From contig NZ_GL385912.1 of NCBI RefSeq assembly GCF_000146285.1, positions 1,158,336 to 1,222,335 of the forward strand: a stretch of 64,000 nucleotides of DNA. Reading direction: 5' to 3'. The notes beneath the pieces are model-generated. The model saw only the letters and a program-made list of their open reading frames with translations, had not been told where the DNA came from and did not search any database. Within the stretch, counting starts at the first letter, position 1. Each line of letters begins with the position of its first letter. This DNA is from Mobiluncus curtisii subsp. curtisii ATCC 35241 (lineage in GTDB: Bacteria > Actinomycetota > Actinomycetes > Actinomycetales > Actinomycetaceae). A program made the translations under genes and the position numbers. Shown in pieces: positions 17,586 to 26,154 of this stretch.

Positions 17586-19014
17586 CCAACTCTACAATCT
17601 CACCTCCGTCCAGATGGGAGCCGCTACCACCCTCATGTGTATCGGCTTATTGGCGGCATGCCTGCTCACCATGGGGCAATGGCTCATTCATCGACGGCGT
17701 CTCGCTACGGTGTTCCTGTTCAGCGTGGTGATTTTGCTGGCGTTCTATATGTGGGCCTTCGCCACCGTTTTCATTCATTCCCAGACCGGAATTTTTTGGC
17801 TCCAAGACCGTAACTTTGGGTGGTTTGTGGTGGTTTGCTTGGGGCTGGGGGCGATGACGATCGGAACCAACTACCGCTATGCCGAGATACCCCTGCTGGT
17901 GACGTTGACCCCGACGATGCCCCCTTTTGTTACTGCCGGGGGAGTCTGGGTGCTGCTCACCTCCGGAGCATTGACGACTTCCTGGCTGTGCGTCCAGGTG
18001 TGGCGAGATTGGCAATTGTTACACCGTGATCTCAGCTCTTTCAGCGTCAAAGAGGCCTTGGACCGACTGCAACACGGGATAGCGTTCGCCAAATTCCGGG
18101 GTCGCAGCAAGTTTGCCAACGCCGCTATGGAAGGGCTTTTGGGGCGTCTGGGGTTGACATCGTTGACTAACATGGGGACGTTGGAACGCCAACTATGTCA
18201 ATTCAGGTTTGAGACGAAAAACCACCAAGCGAGTCCTGATCCCCTAAACTGCTGGGAAGAAAACGAAGACGGAACCTCCCGGCTGCGGATTACGGAACCC
18301 GATGGGCGGACTTGGGTGTTGACCCAGAGTCGGATTCGAGACGACCGGCGGTCTTGGATTCAACTGCTAGCTGTCGATGTCAGCGACTACATGACACTCA
18401 GTTACCAGCTTTCAGCAGAGATTGACGCCCTGCAGGACCGTCAAAAACGCCTGGTCAGGGAGACTTCGCGGCTCGATGAGGCCCTGTCGCGCCGGCTCAT
18501 TTTGTCTGCCCGGTCCACCATTCACGACACGCTTTCCCAGCGGATTTCTTTCGTTCACCGGTTCTTGGAGGACGAAGTGTCGGACGATGAACGTCTGCAT
18601 CGCCTCCAAGGCCTGCTCGAGGATTTACCCTCCGACCTGAGCAAAGACCGCGTCACTGCCACCCCCGAAATTTGGCTGGAGACCCTGCAGGATTTAGCCA
18701 CGGCGGCTGAACTGGAACTGCATATTTCCGGTGACCTGCCACCCCAGGTCAACAAAGCCCGGATGTTTACGGATGTGCTGCGCGAAGCCATCACGAATGT
18801 GCTGATTCATACGACTTCTTGCGAAATGGAGGTGCGTCTGGATCAGGACGCCTCCAGCTTCTGGATAGAAGTCTCTAATCCCAGCACCATGGAGACCGCG
18901 CTGACCTACGGCACCGGTCTGAGCAACTTGGAATCCCGGCTCGAAGCCCTCGGCGGTTCCCTGTCCGTGTTCACCACCCCACGTTTCACCCTGCGCGCCC
19001 GCCTGCCGCGCTGA
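17578..19014 (+). CDS. Membrane sensor histidine kinase
   Basis: 478 residues. The N-terminal 145 residues hold about five transmembrane helices, followed by a cytoplasmic sensor region. A HisKA_3-like segment contains IHDTLSQRI (His about 310), and the C-terminus is an HATPase with an N-box (REAITNVLIHT) and a G-box (YGTGLSNLESRLEALGGSL). It should autophosphorylate and feed a LuxR/NarL-type regulator. None is encoded next to it; the nearest is at 21288-21953, which has its own kinase. It starts inside the end of the frameshifted gene, so the two were probably made together as a sensor pair. Confidence 0.85.
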   Translation: MSDQLYNLTSVQMGAATTLMCIGLLAACLLTMGQWLIHRRRLATVFLFSVVILLAFYMWAFATVFIHSQTGIFWLQDRNFGWFVVVCLGLGAMTIGTNYRYAEIPLLVTLTPTMPPFVTAGGVWVLLTSGALTTSWLCVQVWRDWQLLHRDLSSFSVKEALDRLQHGIAFAKFRGRSKFANAAMEGLLGRLGLTSLTNMGTLERQLCQFRFETKNHQASPDPLNCWEENEDGTSRLRITEPDGRTWVLTQSRIRDDRRSWIQLLAVDVSDYMTLSYQLSAEIDALQDRQKRLVRETSRLDEALSRRLILSARSTIHDTLSQRISFVHRFLEDEVSDDERLHRLQGLLEDLPSDLSKDRVTATPEIWLETLQDLATAAELELHISGDLPPQVNKARMFTDVLREAITNVLIHTTSCEMEVRLDQDASSFWIEVSNPSTMETALTYGTGLSNLESRLEALGGSLSVFTTPRFTLRARLPR

Positions 19015-19043
19015 GCGGGAATCGTTTCCTACCGGTTCGACAA

Positions 19044-20210
19044 TCAGAGTTGGTCGGCGATGCTTGCCAGCAGGGCTTTGGTCGCGAATTGGAACGCCGG
19101 AGCGTCGAGCAGCAGCGACACAGACACCACTCCAACAAAAGGCATATCGAAAAAATATCCCGGCTGTGCGGTAATCCCTCGCCGGGCAATCAGCCCGGTG
19201 ATGAGCGCGTCCTCGTCCACGTGGGCAGGAAATCGCAGCAGCGCATTCCAGCCGCCTTCGGGTTCCAACAGGCTCACGGTGCCACTGGGTTCTGTACGCA
19301 CAAGGTCTCTCAGGGTGGCGAGGTTCTCGCGGCAGCGTTGCCGGGTGGCACTGGTCGCGGCGGGCACCGCTGCCAAATATTCCGTCAAGCGCTGTGCCAA
19401 AACATCGGAAAACGGCAGGTAGGCATCCGCGATTACGTCCAACCGCGCGCGCGCCGCCACCACGTCGCGCTCAGGTCCGGACACTTCCAGCCACGCGATT
19501 TTCAACCCCGGCGCACTCAAATTTTTACTCATCCCATCCAGGGCAAAAGTCAGTACTTCCGTGGTTCCTGCCAAACGCCGACGGTCAGCGGGCTGGGTGG
19601 GAGCGCCGGGCAGGTCGAAGTCAAAAAATACTTCATCAGCGATGAGCGCTACCCCGCGGTCTGCACAATAGTTCAGGAGCCGTTGACGATCCTCTCCGTG
19701 TACATAAGAGCCGGTGGGATTGTTTGGATTGATTGCCACTACCGCGCTGACCTCTCCCGGATTGAGCTCGCTCAGCTCCCACCGGGAACCTACCCAGGTC
19801 AGGGGATAGAAATCCACTCCCACGTTTTCCAGCCCGGCAATGGTTTCTACCAGGGGGTATCCCGGCGTCGGGGCAGCGAGCCGGTCACCGGGATCGCTGG
19901 TCAACTTCGTCAACCAGGTATAGCCCTGGGAAGTAGAACTCAATAGGTACAGGTTTTCTGGATCAACCTCGCGACCATCACGCTCACCCAGCCAGGCAGC
20001 CAGTACCTCGCGGGCGGCGCGGGGTCCCCGCGGGTCTGGTTCATAGGGTGGCAAGCCCGGCGCACCTAACCCCCAGCGGGTCGGATTAGAATCAGCCAAA
20101 TTCACTTTCAACATGCCGTCCCGTCGGGCCGCACGCTGGGCGAGAGTCACGGCGTTGGGTTCATTCAGTTCCACCCGTTCAGAAAATTTCACGTGTTCTT
20201 CGCTCCTCAT
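19044..20210 (-). CDS. PLP-dependent class I/II aminotransferase
   Basis: 388-residue fold-type I aminotransferase. Visible features: SSTSQGYTWLTK (phosphate-binding loop region), NPNNPTGSYV, ADEVFFDFDL (the Asp that contacts the pyridine nitrogen) and the Schiff-base lysine in DGMSKNLSAPGLKIAW. The substrate cannot be assigned; the sequence resembles the AspC/MalY-like group used in amino-acid transamination or C-S lyase reactions. Its ATG overlaps the stop of the upstream kinase gene (ATGA), so it is the third gene of a regulator-kinase-aminotransferase operon, an unusual partner for a two-component system. Confidence 0.87.
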   Translation of the reverse strand: MRSEEHVKFSERVELNEPNAVTLAQRAARRDGMLKVNLADSNPTRWGLGAPGLPPYEPDPRGPRAAREVLAAWLGERDGREVDPENLYLLSSTSQGYTWLTKLTSDPGDRLAAPTPGYPLVETIAGLENVGVDFYPLTWVGSRWELSELNPGEVSAVVAINPNNPTGSYVHGEDRQRLLNYCADRGVALIADEVFFDFDLPGAPTQPADRRRLAGTTEVLTFALDGMSKNLSAPGLKIAWLEVSGPERDVVAARARLDVIADAYLPFSDVLAQRLTEYLAAVPAATSATRQRCRENLATLRDLVRTEPSGTVSLLEPEGGWNALLRFPAHVDEDALITGLIARRGITAQPGYFFDMPFVGVVSVSLLLDAPAFQFATKALLASIADQL

Positions 20211-21277
20211 GATTTAGGCACAGAAATAGAGATACTGTATTGACCTGAATCCAGCCTGGTTTCTAGCTGTCCTCCCAATTGGTTTACTTTTGACTTCATA
20301 CTCTTCAAACCCAGCCCACTGGGTGTGAATAAGGCATCTTCACGAACTTGGTTAGCGCTAAAGATACGTATTTGCGTCGCTGTGCAGCGCACTAAAATGT
20401 ATGCTTTAGTATTTGGTTGCCCGTGTTTCATGATGTTCGTAGCGATTTCTTCGACCAGTTCGGTAAGTATTTCAACGGTTTGGAGGGGTTGTATTTCATA
20501 GCCGCTCAGGGTGCATTCCGGGATAAACCCTACACTTTGTAACTGGTTTTTAATATGTTCAAGGGTTTGAGGCAGGCTCTTAAATCCTTTACCCCTTACG
20601 ACTTCTTCGCCGGTTGCATCACGTCCCAAATCCTCTGTAAAGTCCCTTAGTTGGGAGAGAGCCGAGACCGACACTTCACGAATTTTCACGCCTATAGAAT
20701 CGCTCTCGGAGTCTTTAGCTTTTGGTAGCAGGCGTGAAAGTAAAATCAGTTGTACCAGTTTGTTGGAGAGATTGTCGTGAAGTTGGTTTGCCAAGTTCTC
20801 CCGGAGGACTGAAATCCGCAGGCGCTGCGTAGCTTCCTGGGCTTCCTTTTGCGCTCGCAGCTGATTGAAGCCAAAGCCGACCAGTAGGGGAATTAAATAC
20901 AGAACCATCCCGAATTTGCCGGAAAGCGAGGCTATCGACGAGTGTCCGTAGTAAACGGCGAAAGCTGAGACAGCTCCGAGAATGATTCCGACATAGGGTG
21001 GACGCCGAGTAATTAGGAATCCAATCGACACCAGGGAAAGGTAAAAACCAGAGCCTTGCTCCAGCGTTTGCGCAATAGCAACCGCAGCGATAAACCACAC
21101 GGAAACCAGCACCGCCGCAACGGAGGGAAACCTCAACCCGAAAGCCACAAAGACAATAGAAAGACCAATCATTATGAAGTCCAGGACAGTTTTTGCATTC
21201 AATATCAGCGCCAATACCTGCAGCAAGATGCCTATCGTAATCACCAAATAGCGAAGCCAAGGGCTATTTATAGTCAT
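20207..21277 (-). CDS. NarL-type sensor histidine kinase
   Basis: 356 residues. About six membrane helices occupy residues 8-138, with almost no extracellular loop, so it probably senses something in the membrane. A dimerisation helix carries the phosphoacceptor in NQLHDNLSNKL (His167), and a HATPase_c follows (LTELVEEIATNIMKHG N-box, SGLGLKSMKSKVNQLGG G-box). ATG 21277, preceded by GAGGGG, is chosen over longer in-frame starts that would run into the response regulator. It lies 10 nt after the regulator stop, and together they form a two-component system facing the secreted bacteriocin-like gene. Confidence 0.88.
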   Translation of the reverse strand: MTINSPWLRYLVITIGILLQVLALILNAKTVLDFIMIGLSIVFVAFGLRFPSVAAVLVSVWFIAAVAIAQTLEQGSGFYLSLVSIGFLITRRPPYVGIILGAVSAFAVYYGHSSIASLSGKFGMVLYLIPLLVGFGFNQLRAQKEAQEATQRLRISVLRENLANQLHDNLSNKLVQLILLSRLLPKAKDSESDSIGVKIREVSVSALSQLRDFTEDLGRDATGEEVVRGKGFKSLPQTLEHIKNQLQSVGFIPECTLSGYEIQPLQTVEILTELVEEIATNIMKHGQPNTKAYILVRCTATQIRIFSANQVREDALFTPSGLGLKSMKSKVNQLGGQLETRLDSGQYSISISVPKS

Positions 21278-21287
21278 CCGGTACCCC

Positions 21288-21953
21288 TCAATCGATGATA
21301 CCTTGGCGTATTCCGTGCGCGACCGCACCTGCACGATCAGCTGCGTCACATTTCTGCAAGATGGATTTGATATGGGTTTTAACAGTGTTTTCGCTAATCT
21401 TGAGTCGACTGGCTATCTGAGAATTCGTGCGTGACTCGCTCATAAGCGTCAGTATTTCCTTTTCTCGCGGGGTTAAAACTGTATCGCTTGGTTCGCCAGC
21501 GTGACGTTTCACAGCCACAAGAGCCGCGTCATCGGTGAGAACAGAAATCAGTTGCCGGGAACACGTAGGGGAAAAAACCAGCTCGCCAGCAAGGGCCTTC
21601 CCCAGGTTTTCAGCGATTAGTGCCGGGTCGTCCTCTTTCACGAAATAGCCTGTGGCTCCGGCGCGAAATGCCTCACGGATTTTGTCAGCCCTGGTTAGTA
21701 CGGAAATCATAATCACGGCTGATGTTGGGGATAAAACGTGGAGTCTTCGAACCAATTCAATCCCATTCATGCCTGGCATACTAATATCCACTAAAAAAAC
21801 TTGCGGTTGTGCGGTCTCATCTTGATTCAAGCGCGCTAACGCCTCCGAGGCTGTTCCGGCCGTCCAGGAAACCGTAATCCCATCAACCCGGCCCAACAAT
21901 GTCTTCATTGCGTCTCGGGCGAATGCATCATCATCGATAATCGCTACGCGCAC
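21288..21953 (-). CDS. NarL/FixJ-family response regulator
   Basis: 221 residues. The receiver domain (1-118) has acidic pocket IDDDA (Asp7-9), phosphoacceptor Asp56 in FLVDISMPG, and the conserved Lys in GYFVKEDD. The LuxR-type HTH (about 158-215) runs from LTPREKEILTLMSE to TVKTHIKSILQK. It is the first gene of the regulator-kinase-aminotransferase operon. It is divergent from the bacteriocin-like precursor gene across 170 bp that contain a 7-bp inverted repeat (22009-22026), a natural candidate for its binding site. Confidence 0.93.
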   Translation of the reverse strand: MRVAIIDDDAFARDAMKTLLGRVDGITVSWTAGTASEALARLNQDETAQPQVFLVDISMPGMNGIELVRRLHVLSPTSAVIMISVLTRADKIREAFRAGATGYFVKEDDPALIAENLGKALAGELVFSPTCSRQLISVLTDDAALVAVKRHAGEPSDTVLTPREKEILTLMSESRTNSQIASRLKISENTVKTHIKSILQKCDAADRAGAVAHGIRQGIID

Positions 21954-22008
21954 AAAACCATACTAGCCCACGTCGGGAGGGGCTTACCTCGCTATCCCAT
22001 CCTGCTAT

Positions 22009-22055
22009 CTCACCCAATCGGGTGAGCCTTGAGGGTGATGTGCAGGGGTTTGACA
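22009..22055 (+). promoter_or_regulatory. Inverted repeat and -35-like element, divergent promoter region
   Basis: CTCACCC / AATC / GGGTGAG (22009-22026) is a perfect 7-bp inverted repeat between the response regulator gene and the secreted precursor gene. TTGACA at 22050-22055 is a consensus -35 for the precursor gene, but the -10 about 17 nt on is weak (TATCCG), which fits an activated promoter. The CACCC-N4-GGGTG core also occurs at 13925. Confidence 0.45.
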
Positions 22056-22123
22056 ATCCCTAACCTTGAAAGTATCCGCTTCAAAGAGCTGTATGCGCTT
22101 TCTGTTCAGAAAGGAAAATCATT

Positions 22124-22678
22124 ATGAAGTTCGTTAGTAGTATGGTCGCTGGTATCGGAATCACAGCAATGGTTCTTACTAGCGTGTCTCAAGTTACCGC
22201 CGTTCCCGCCTCGGCATCACCTCGAAGCCTAACGTCCGTAAACAACACTGCCTCCGTAAACGGTTTCACTTTGTGGACCGGGACTCAGGGAAGAAAGATT
22301 CAGCAAATTGGAGGGAGTCTCCGTTTGGTATTAGCACCGGGAGATACCGTTGAAATCACACCAAACGGAATGAACGCTCTATGGAATAACCGAGAGGGTG
22401 TCACCTTGGTTTCGTTTGACGCAAAAATCATGTTCTCTTCCGATAAAGCCAGCATTAAATTCGATGAAAACAGCTCTACCCTTTACGCCGTAACACACGA
22501 TGAAAACAGTGATGGCAGTGGTACTAGGTATGGTTGTGCCAACAAGTGGGTAGCATGGGGATGGACCGTTGCCTGGACAGGTCTCGTCTGTGTCCCCTTC
22601 GGGATTGCCACAGGAGGAGTTGGCGGCTTTGCTTGCGGAGCCGCTGGTGGGGCGATCGGAACCGCGATTTCTTGCTAG
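22124..22678 (+). CDS. Secreted bacteriocin-like precursor with Gly/Cys-rich C-terminus
   Basis: 184 residues with no homologue I can name. It has a signal peptide (residues 1-32, ending PASASA-type), a soluble middle part (about 35-132) with beta character, and a strongly hydrophobic C-terminal 48 residues with four cysteines (138, 156, 171, 184), a Trp-rich start (KWVAWGWTVAWTG) and repeated GxxxG spacing (GIATGGVGGF...GAAGGAIG). That layout, a leader plus pro-part plus a Cys/Gly-rich helical peptide, resembles halocin C8-like or other large-precursor bacteriocins (inference). A small membrane protein follows 13 nt later, as immunity proteins often do. A divergent two-component system borders it. 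Confidence 0.55.
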   Translation: MKFVSSMVAGIGITAMVLTSVSQVTAVPASASPRSLTSVNNTASVNGFTLWTGTQGRKIQQIGGSLRLVLAPGDTVEITPNGMNALWNNREGVTLVSFDAKIMFSSDKASIKFDENSSTLYAVTHDENSDGSGTRYGCANKWVAWGWTVAWTGLVCVPFGIATGGVGGFACGAAGGAIGTAISC

Positions 22679-22691
22679 GAGGCGGCGCAGG

Positions 22692-22970
22692 ATGAAAGAT
22701 ACGTCGAAAATTAAGTTCATGCGGATGGGGGAATCCGCTTCTTTTGGGGCAATGCTGACTTTGATTACGGCTGTGATGTTTACCGTCAAGTCGGTTGACA
22801 TTCCGATTTGGGCCTGGATTATCGAATTTGTGATATTGAGCGGAATCGCTTTTGTCATCCCACGTCAACCTCACACCGTAACCCCCGAGCAAAAACGGCT
22901 CTTGATATTTTCCTCAATTACCGCAGTTTTGCTAATCATTGCCCTGGTTGTCATTATTGCCGTGAGCTAA
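22692..22970 (+). CDS. Small three-helix membrane protein, possible immunity partner
   Basis: 92 residues with about three transmembrane helices (roughly 16-33, 37-57 and 69-91) and short basic or polar ends. ATG 22692 is supported by AGGAGG immediately after the stop of the preceding gene. No family recognised. Size, topology and tight coupling to the secreted Cys/Gly-rich peptide fit a bacteriocin immunity protein; an exporter accessory is the alternative. The end of the transcript is not marked by an obvious hairpin. Confidence 0.6.
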   Translation: MKDTSKIKFMRMGESASFGAMLTLITAVMFTVKSVDIPIWAWIIEFVILSGIAFVIPRQPHTVTPEQKRLLIFSSITAVLLIIALVVIIAVS

Positions 22971-23191
22971 CTTTTCCTCCAGACTTTGCGGGGATGAGCA
23001 CCCATCATGCTAAGTTAACCGGGGAAAACACACGCTCACGAATACGTTTTGCCAGAGCACTAGACAGACATGTAAACCCGATAATCTCTAAAATCCTCAC
23101 AATTATCGAGTTGACGTACAGTTCTCGGTTGTATCCAGACGCGCAGCGACACGCACAGCGGCGAATCCCCGCAACCCACAGACCTGGGCAA

Positions 23192-23239
23192 ACACAACAT
23201 ATAGGGGTTCAATTGAGCCATGCGCACAATATATAGTTG
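23192..23239 (+). promoter_or_regulatory. Two NrdR boxes upstream of nrdD
   Basis: ACACAACATATAGGGG (23192-23207) and GCACAATATATAGTTG (23224-23239) both match the NrdR-box pattern ACACWATATATWGTGT. Their starts are 32 bp apart (16 bp between them), three helical turns, the spacing known for NrdR operators. NrdR represses ribonucleotide reductase genes when dATP is high. The rest of 22971-23314 shows no gene. Confidence 0.85.
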
Positions 23240-23314
23240 ATTTATCCAAATACCCCCCTAGAGTATTTTCTTGTGTTCTCCGCACTGGGAGATGAGGAGA
23301 TGAAAGGAAAACAG

Positions 23315-25210
23315 ATGACTGCGACGAAACCAGAGACGACCCCCGTATTTGAAACCAATCCACGCCACCACATGATTGATCCCTTGGAAACTGTGGATGA
23401 GTACCTGAGCCAAGCAGACTGGCGGGTCAACGCCAACGCTAACCAGGGCTACTCAGTCGGCGGACTAATCCTGAATGCGGCGGGCAAGATGGTCGCCAAC
23501 TACTGGCTGGACAAGGTTTATCCCGCCGCTGCCGGACACGCCCACCGCGACGGCGACTTCCACATTCACGACCTGGATATGTTTGCCGGATACTGTGCCG
23601 GCTGGTCGCTGAAACAGCTGCTGCAACAGGGTTTCAACGGGGTCAGCGGGGCGATTGCTTCCAATCCACCGCGGCATTTTTCCTCGGCCTGCGGGCAAAT
23701 CGTGAACTTCCTGGGCACGCTGCAAAACGAGTGGGCTGGCGCCCAAGCATTCTCTAGCTTTGACACCTATATGGCACCTTTCGTCCGCCTGGACGACATG
23801 ACGTATGCCGACGTCAAACAGTGTATGCAGGAACTCATCTACAACCTGAACGTACCGAGCCGCTGGGGCAGTCAGTGTCCGTTCACGAACCTCACTTTTG
23901 ACTGGACCTGCCCACCGGACCTGCGCGACGAAGTACCGCTCGTAGGCGAGGAACTGTGCGACTTTGCCTACGGGGACCTGCAGGCTGAGATGGACATCAT
24001 CAACCGCGCCTACATGGAGGTCATGACCGAGGGGGACGCGGACGGGCGCGTGTTCACTTTCCCCATTCCGACCTACAACATGACCAGGGATTTCGATTGG
24101 GATTCCCCGAACGCCAACCTGCTGTTTGAGATGACGGCAAAATACGGGCTGCCCTATTTCCAGAACTTCATCAACTCGGAGCTGGACCCCGGTCAGATTC
24201 GCTCCATGTGCTGTCGATTGCAGCTCGACCTGCGGGAACTGGTCAAGCGCGGTAACGGGCTGTTCGGTTCGGCAGAACAGACGGGGTCTATCGGGGTGGT
24301 GACCATCAACCTGGCGCGTTTGGGTTATCTGCACAAGGGCGACGAGGACGGTTTGCGTGCCCGCTTGCGTGAACTCATTGAGTTGGCTTCGGTGACTTTG
24401 GAACGCAAGCGCGTCACCATCCAGTACCACATGGACCACGGTCTGTTCCCCTACACGAAACGCTACCTGGGGAATCTGGATAACCACTTCTCGACCATCG
24501 GGGTCAACGGCATGAACGAGCTGATTCGCAACTTCACCGATGACGCTTATGACATCACCGATCCGCGTGGGCACGCCCTGGCAGCTCGGATCCTGGACGG
24601 GGTGCGCGAACAGATGGTAGAACTGCAAGAAGCCACCGGACACATGTACAACCTGGAGGCGACCCCCGCCGAGGGCACCACGTACCGCTTGGCAAAAGCC
24701 GACCGGAAACGTTTCGGGGACAAAATCCTGCAGGCAGGCACGACCGAAAACCCCTACTACACGAACTCTTCGCAGCTGCCTGTCGGATTCACGAACGATC
24801 CGTTCCTCGCCGAGGAACTGCAAGAGGAACTGCAAACCAAGTACACCGGCGGCACCGTGCTGCACCTGTACATGGGCGAGGCCGTGTCCAGCGCGGGGGC
24901 CTGCAAACAGCTGGTGCGCCGCTCCCTGACCACCTGGCGCACGCCCTACATCACCATCACGCCAACGTTTAGTATCTGCCCGACGCACGGCTACATTTCT
25001 GGCGAACACTTCACCTGCCCGCAATGCGAAGCGAAGGGTCGGCACCAGGAATGCGAAGTCTGGACGCGGGTTATGGGCTACTTCCGTCCGGTCCAGTCCT
25101 TTAACATCGGCAAGAAGGGCGAGTTTGCCGAACGGCAGTATTTCAATGAGTCCGCAGCGGCGTCCCACGGGGAGCTGCGCTCGCACCTGGCAGAAGCGAC
25201 CTTGGTTTAG
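23315..25210 (+). CDS. nrdD: Anaerobic (class III) ribonucleoside-triphosphate reductase
   Basis: 631-residue glycyl-radical enzyme that reduces ribonucleoside triphosphates in anaerobic growth. The sequence enters the catalytic barrel at once (NPRHHMIDPLETVDEYL, then GDFHIHDLD), so the N-terminal ATP-cone found in many NrdD proteins is missing. The C-terminus has the zinc site (CPTHG...CPQC...HQEC) and the glycyl-radical loop RVMGYFRPV with Gly588. ATG 23315 has AAAGGA 7 nt before it; ATG 23300 lacks spacing. Two NrdR boxes precede it, and nrdG follows. Confidence 0.95.
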   Translation: MTATKPETTPVFETNPRHHMIDPLETVDEYLSQADWRVNANANQGYSVGGLILNAAGKMVANYWLDKVYPAAAGHAHRDGDFHIHDLDMFAGYCAGWSLKQLLQQGFNGVSGAIASNPPRHFSSACGQIVNFLGTLQNEWAGAQAFSSFDTYMAPFVRLDDMTYADVKQCMQELIYNLNVPSRWGSQCPFTNLTFDWTCPPDLRDEVPLVGEELCDFAYGDLQAEMDIINRAYMEVMTEGDADGRVFTFPIPTYNMTRDFDWDSPNANLLFEMTAKYGLPYFQNFINSELDPGQIRSMCCRLQLDLRELVKRGNGLFGSAEQTGSIGVVTINLARLGYLHKGDEDGLRARLRELIELASVTLERKRVTIQYHMDHGLFPYTKRYLGNLDNHFSTIGVNGMNELIRNFTDDAYDITDPRGHALAARILDGVREQMVELQEATGHMYNLEATPAEGTTYRLAKADRKRFGDKILQAGTTENPYYTNSSQLPVGFTNDPFLAEELQEELQTKYTGGTVLHLYMGEAVSSAGACKQLVRRSLTTWRTPYITITPTFSICPTHGYISGEHFTCPQCEAKGRHQECEVWTRVMGYFRPVQSFNIGKKGEFAERQYFNESAAASHGELRSHLAEATLV

Positions 25211-25230
25211 CTCTAAAGACTGAATCTGCT

Positions 25231-25260
25231 ACCCAGGTAATCCGACTGGGTTACCTGGGT
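25231..25260 (+). terminator. Strong hairpin between nrdD and nrdG
   Basis: ACCCAGGTAA and TTACCTGGGT form a perfect 10-bp stem with a 10-nt loop, 20 nt after nrdD and 27 nt before nrdG. No T-run follows, so it more likely reduces read-through or stabilises the nrdD end than fully terminates. Confidence 0.6.
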
Positions 25261-25287
25261 CATGCATTTAATCAAGAAGGAGCGCCC

Positions 25288-26088
25288 ATGTCCACAGCAG
25301 TTACGGATAGCACCGCGGTCAGCCCGCTCACGGGTTTGGTCATCGCAGGGGTGACGCCGTTTTCTACGGTAGATTGGCCGGGAAAATTGGTGGCATCCGT
25401 GTTCCTGCAGGGATGCCCCTGGAACTGCGGATATTGCCAGAATGTTGCCATTATTGACCCGCGGGCGCCTGCCGGTTACCAGGAGGCAGACTTGTGGGAG
25501 CTGCTGGGGCGGCGGCGCGGTTTGCTGGACGGGGTGGTGTTTTCCGGAGGGGAGCCGACTCGCCAAGCAGCACTGATGCCCGCCGCCCAGCGGGCGCGTG
25601 ACCTCGGCTTTCTGTTGGGGCTGCACACCGGGGGAGCCTACCCGAAGCGTCTGGAACAGCTGCTGAATGCCGGGTTGCTCGATTGGGTCGGTTTGGACGT
25701 AAAGGGTCTGGCACAAAACTATCCACAAGTGGTGGGGCGTCCCCAAGCGCATCGCGCCGGCACAGACGCTTGGCGGGCTTTGGACCTGGTGTTGGCAGCG
25801 CATCGCGCGGGAACGCTGTCAGACTATGAGGTACGCATCACCGCCTATCCCGGAACTGATCCGCGCGATACGAATCCCGCAGCCCTCCCCGCCTTAGCCC
25901 AGGCTCTGCGCGAGCGCGGGGTGGAATGCCTAGCGGTGCAACAGGCTCGACCAGACGGTACACGCCCAGAATTTCAAGAGCTTTGCGCCCAAAATCATGC
26001 TAAATCCTTTGCGGTTGACTTGGCTCGCCAAGCTGAAGAACTCACCGGGATGTTTACACATTTCACTTTTCGCGGAACCGCCGGCTGA
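25288..26088 (+). CDS. nrdG: Anaerobic ribonucleotide reductase activating protein
   Basis: 266-residue radical-SAM activase that generates the glycyl radical on NrdD. The [4Fe-4S] cluster motif is CPWNCGYC (CxxxCxxC, about residues 47-54), the SAM contact is VVFSGGEPT (about 86-94), and the KGLAQNYPQVVG region follows. It is a little longer than E. coli NrdG and looks like the anaerobic NrdG subgroup with a full-length radical-SAM core. ATG 25288 follows AAGGAG. Paired with nrdD across a strong hairpin. Confidence 0.93.
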   Translation: MSTAVTDSTAVSPLTGLVIAGVTPFSTVDWPGKLVASVFLQGCPWNCGYCQNVAIIDPRAPAGYQEADLWELLGRRRGLLDGVVFSGGEPTRQAALMPAAQRARDLGFLLGLHTGGAYPKRLEQLLNAGLLDWVGLDVKGLAQNYPQVVGRPQAHRAGTDAWRALDLVLAAHRAGTLSDYEVRITAYPGTDPRDTNPAALPALAQALRERGVECLAVQQARPDGTRPEFQELCAQNHAKSFAVDLARQAEELTGMFTHFTFRGTAG

Positions 26089-26154
26089 TCCCACAACCCT
26101 CGTCAAACCCCAAGGTACACATGGAAAGACGCGAATTTATGGAATAATGACCGT

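Noticed and set aside
23465..25186. 573-codon minus-strand ORF opposite nrdD
   Set aside because: Shadow of a certain glycyl-radical enzyme gene; composition is typical of an antisense frame.
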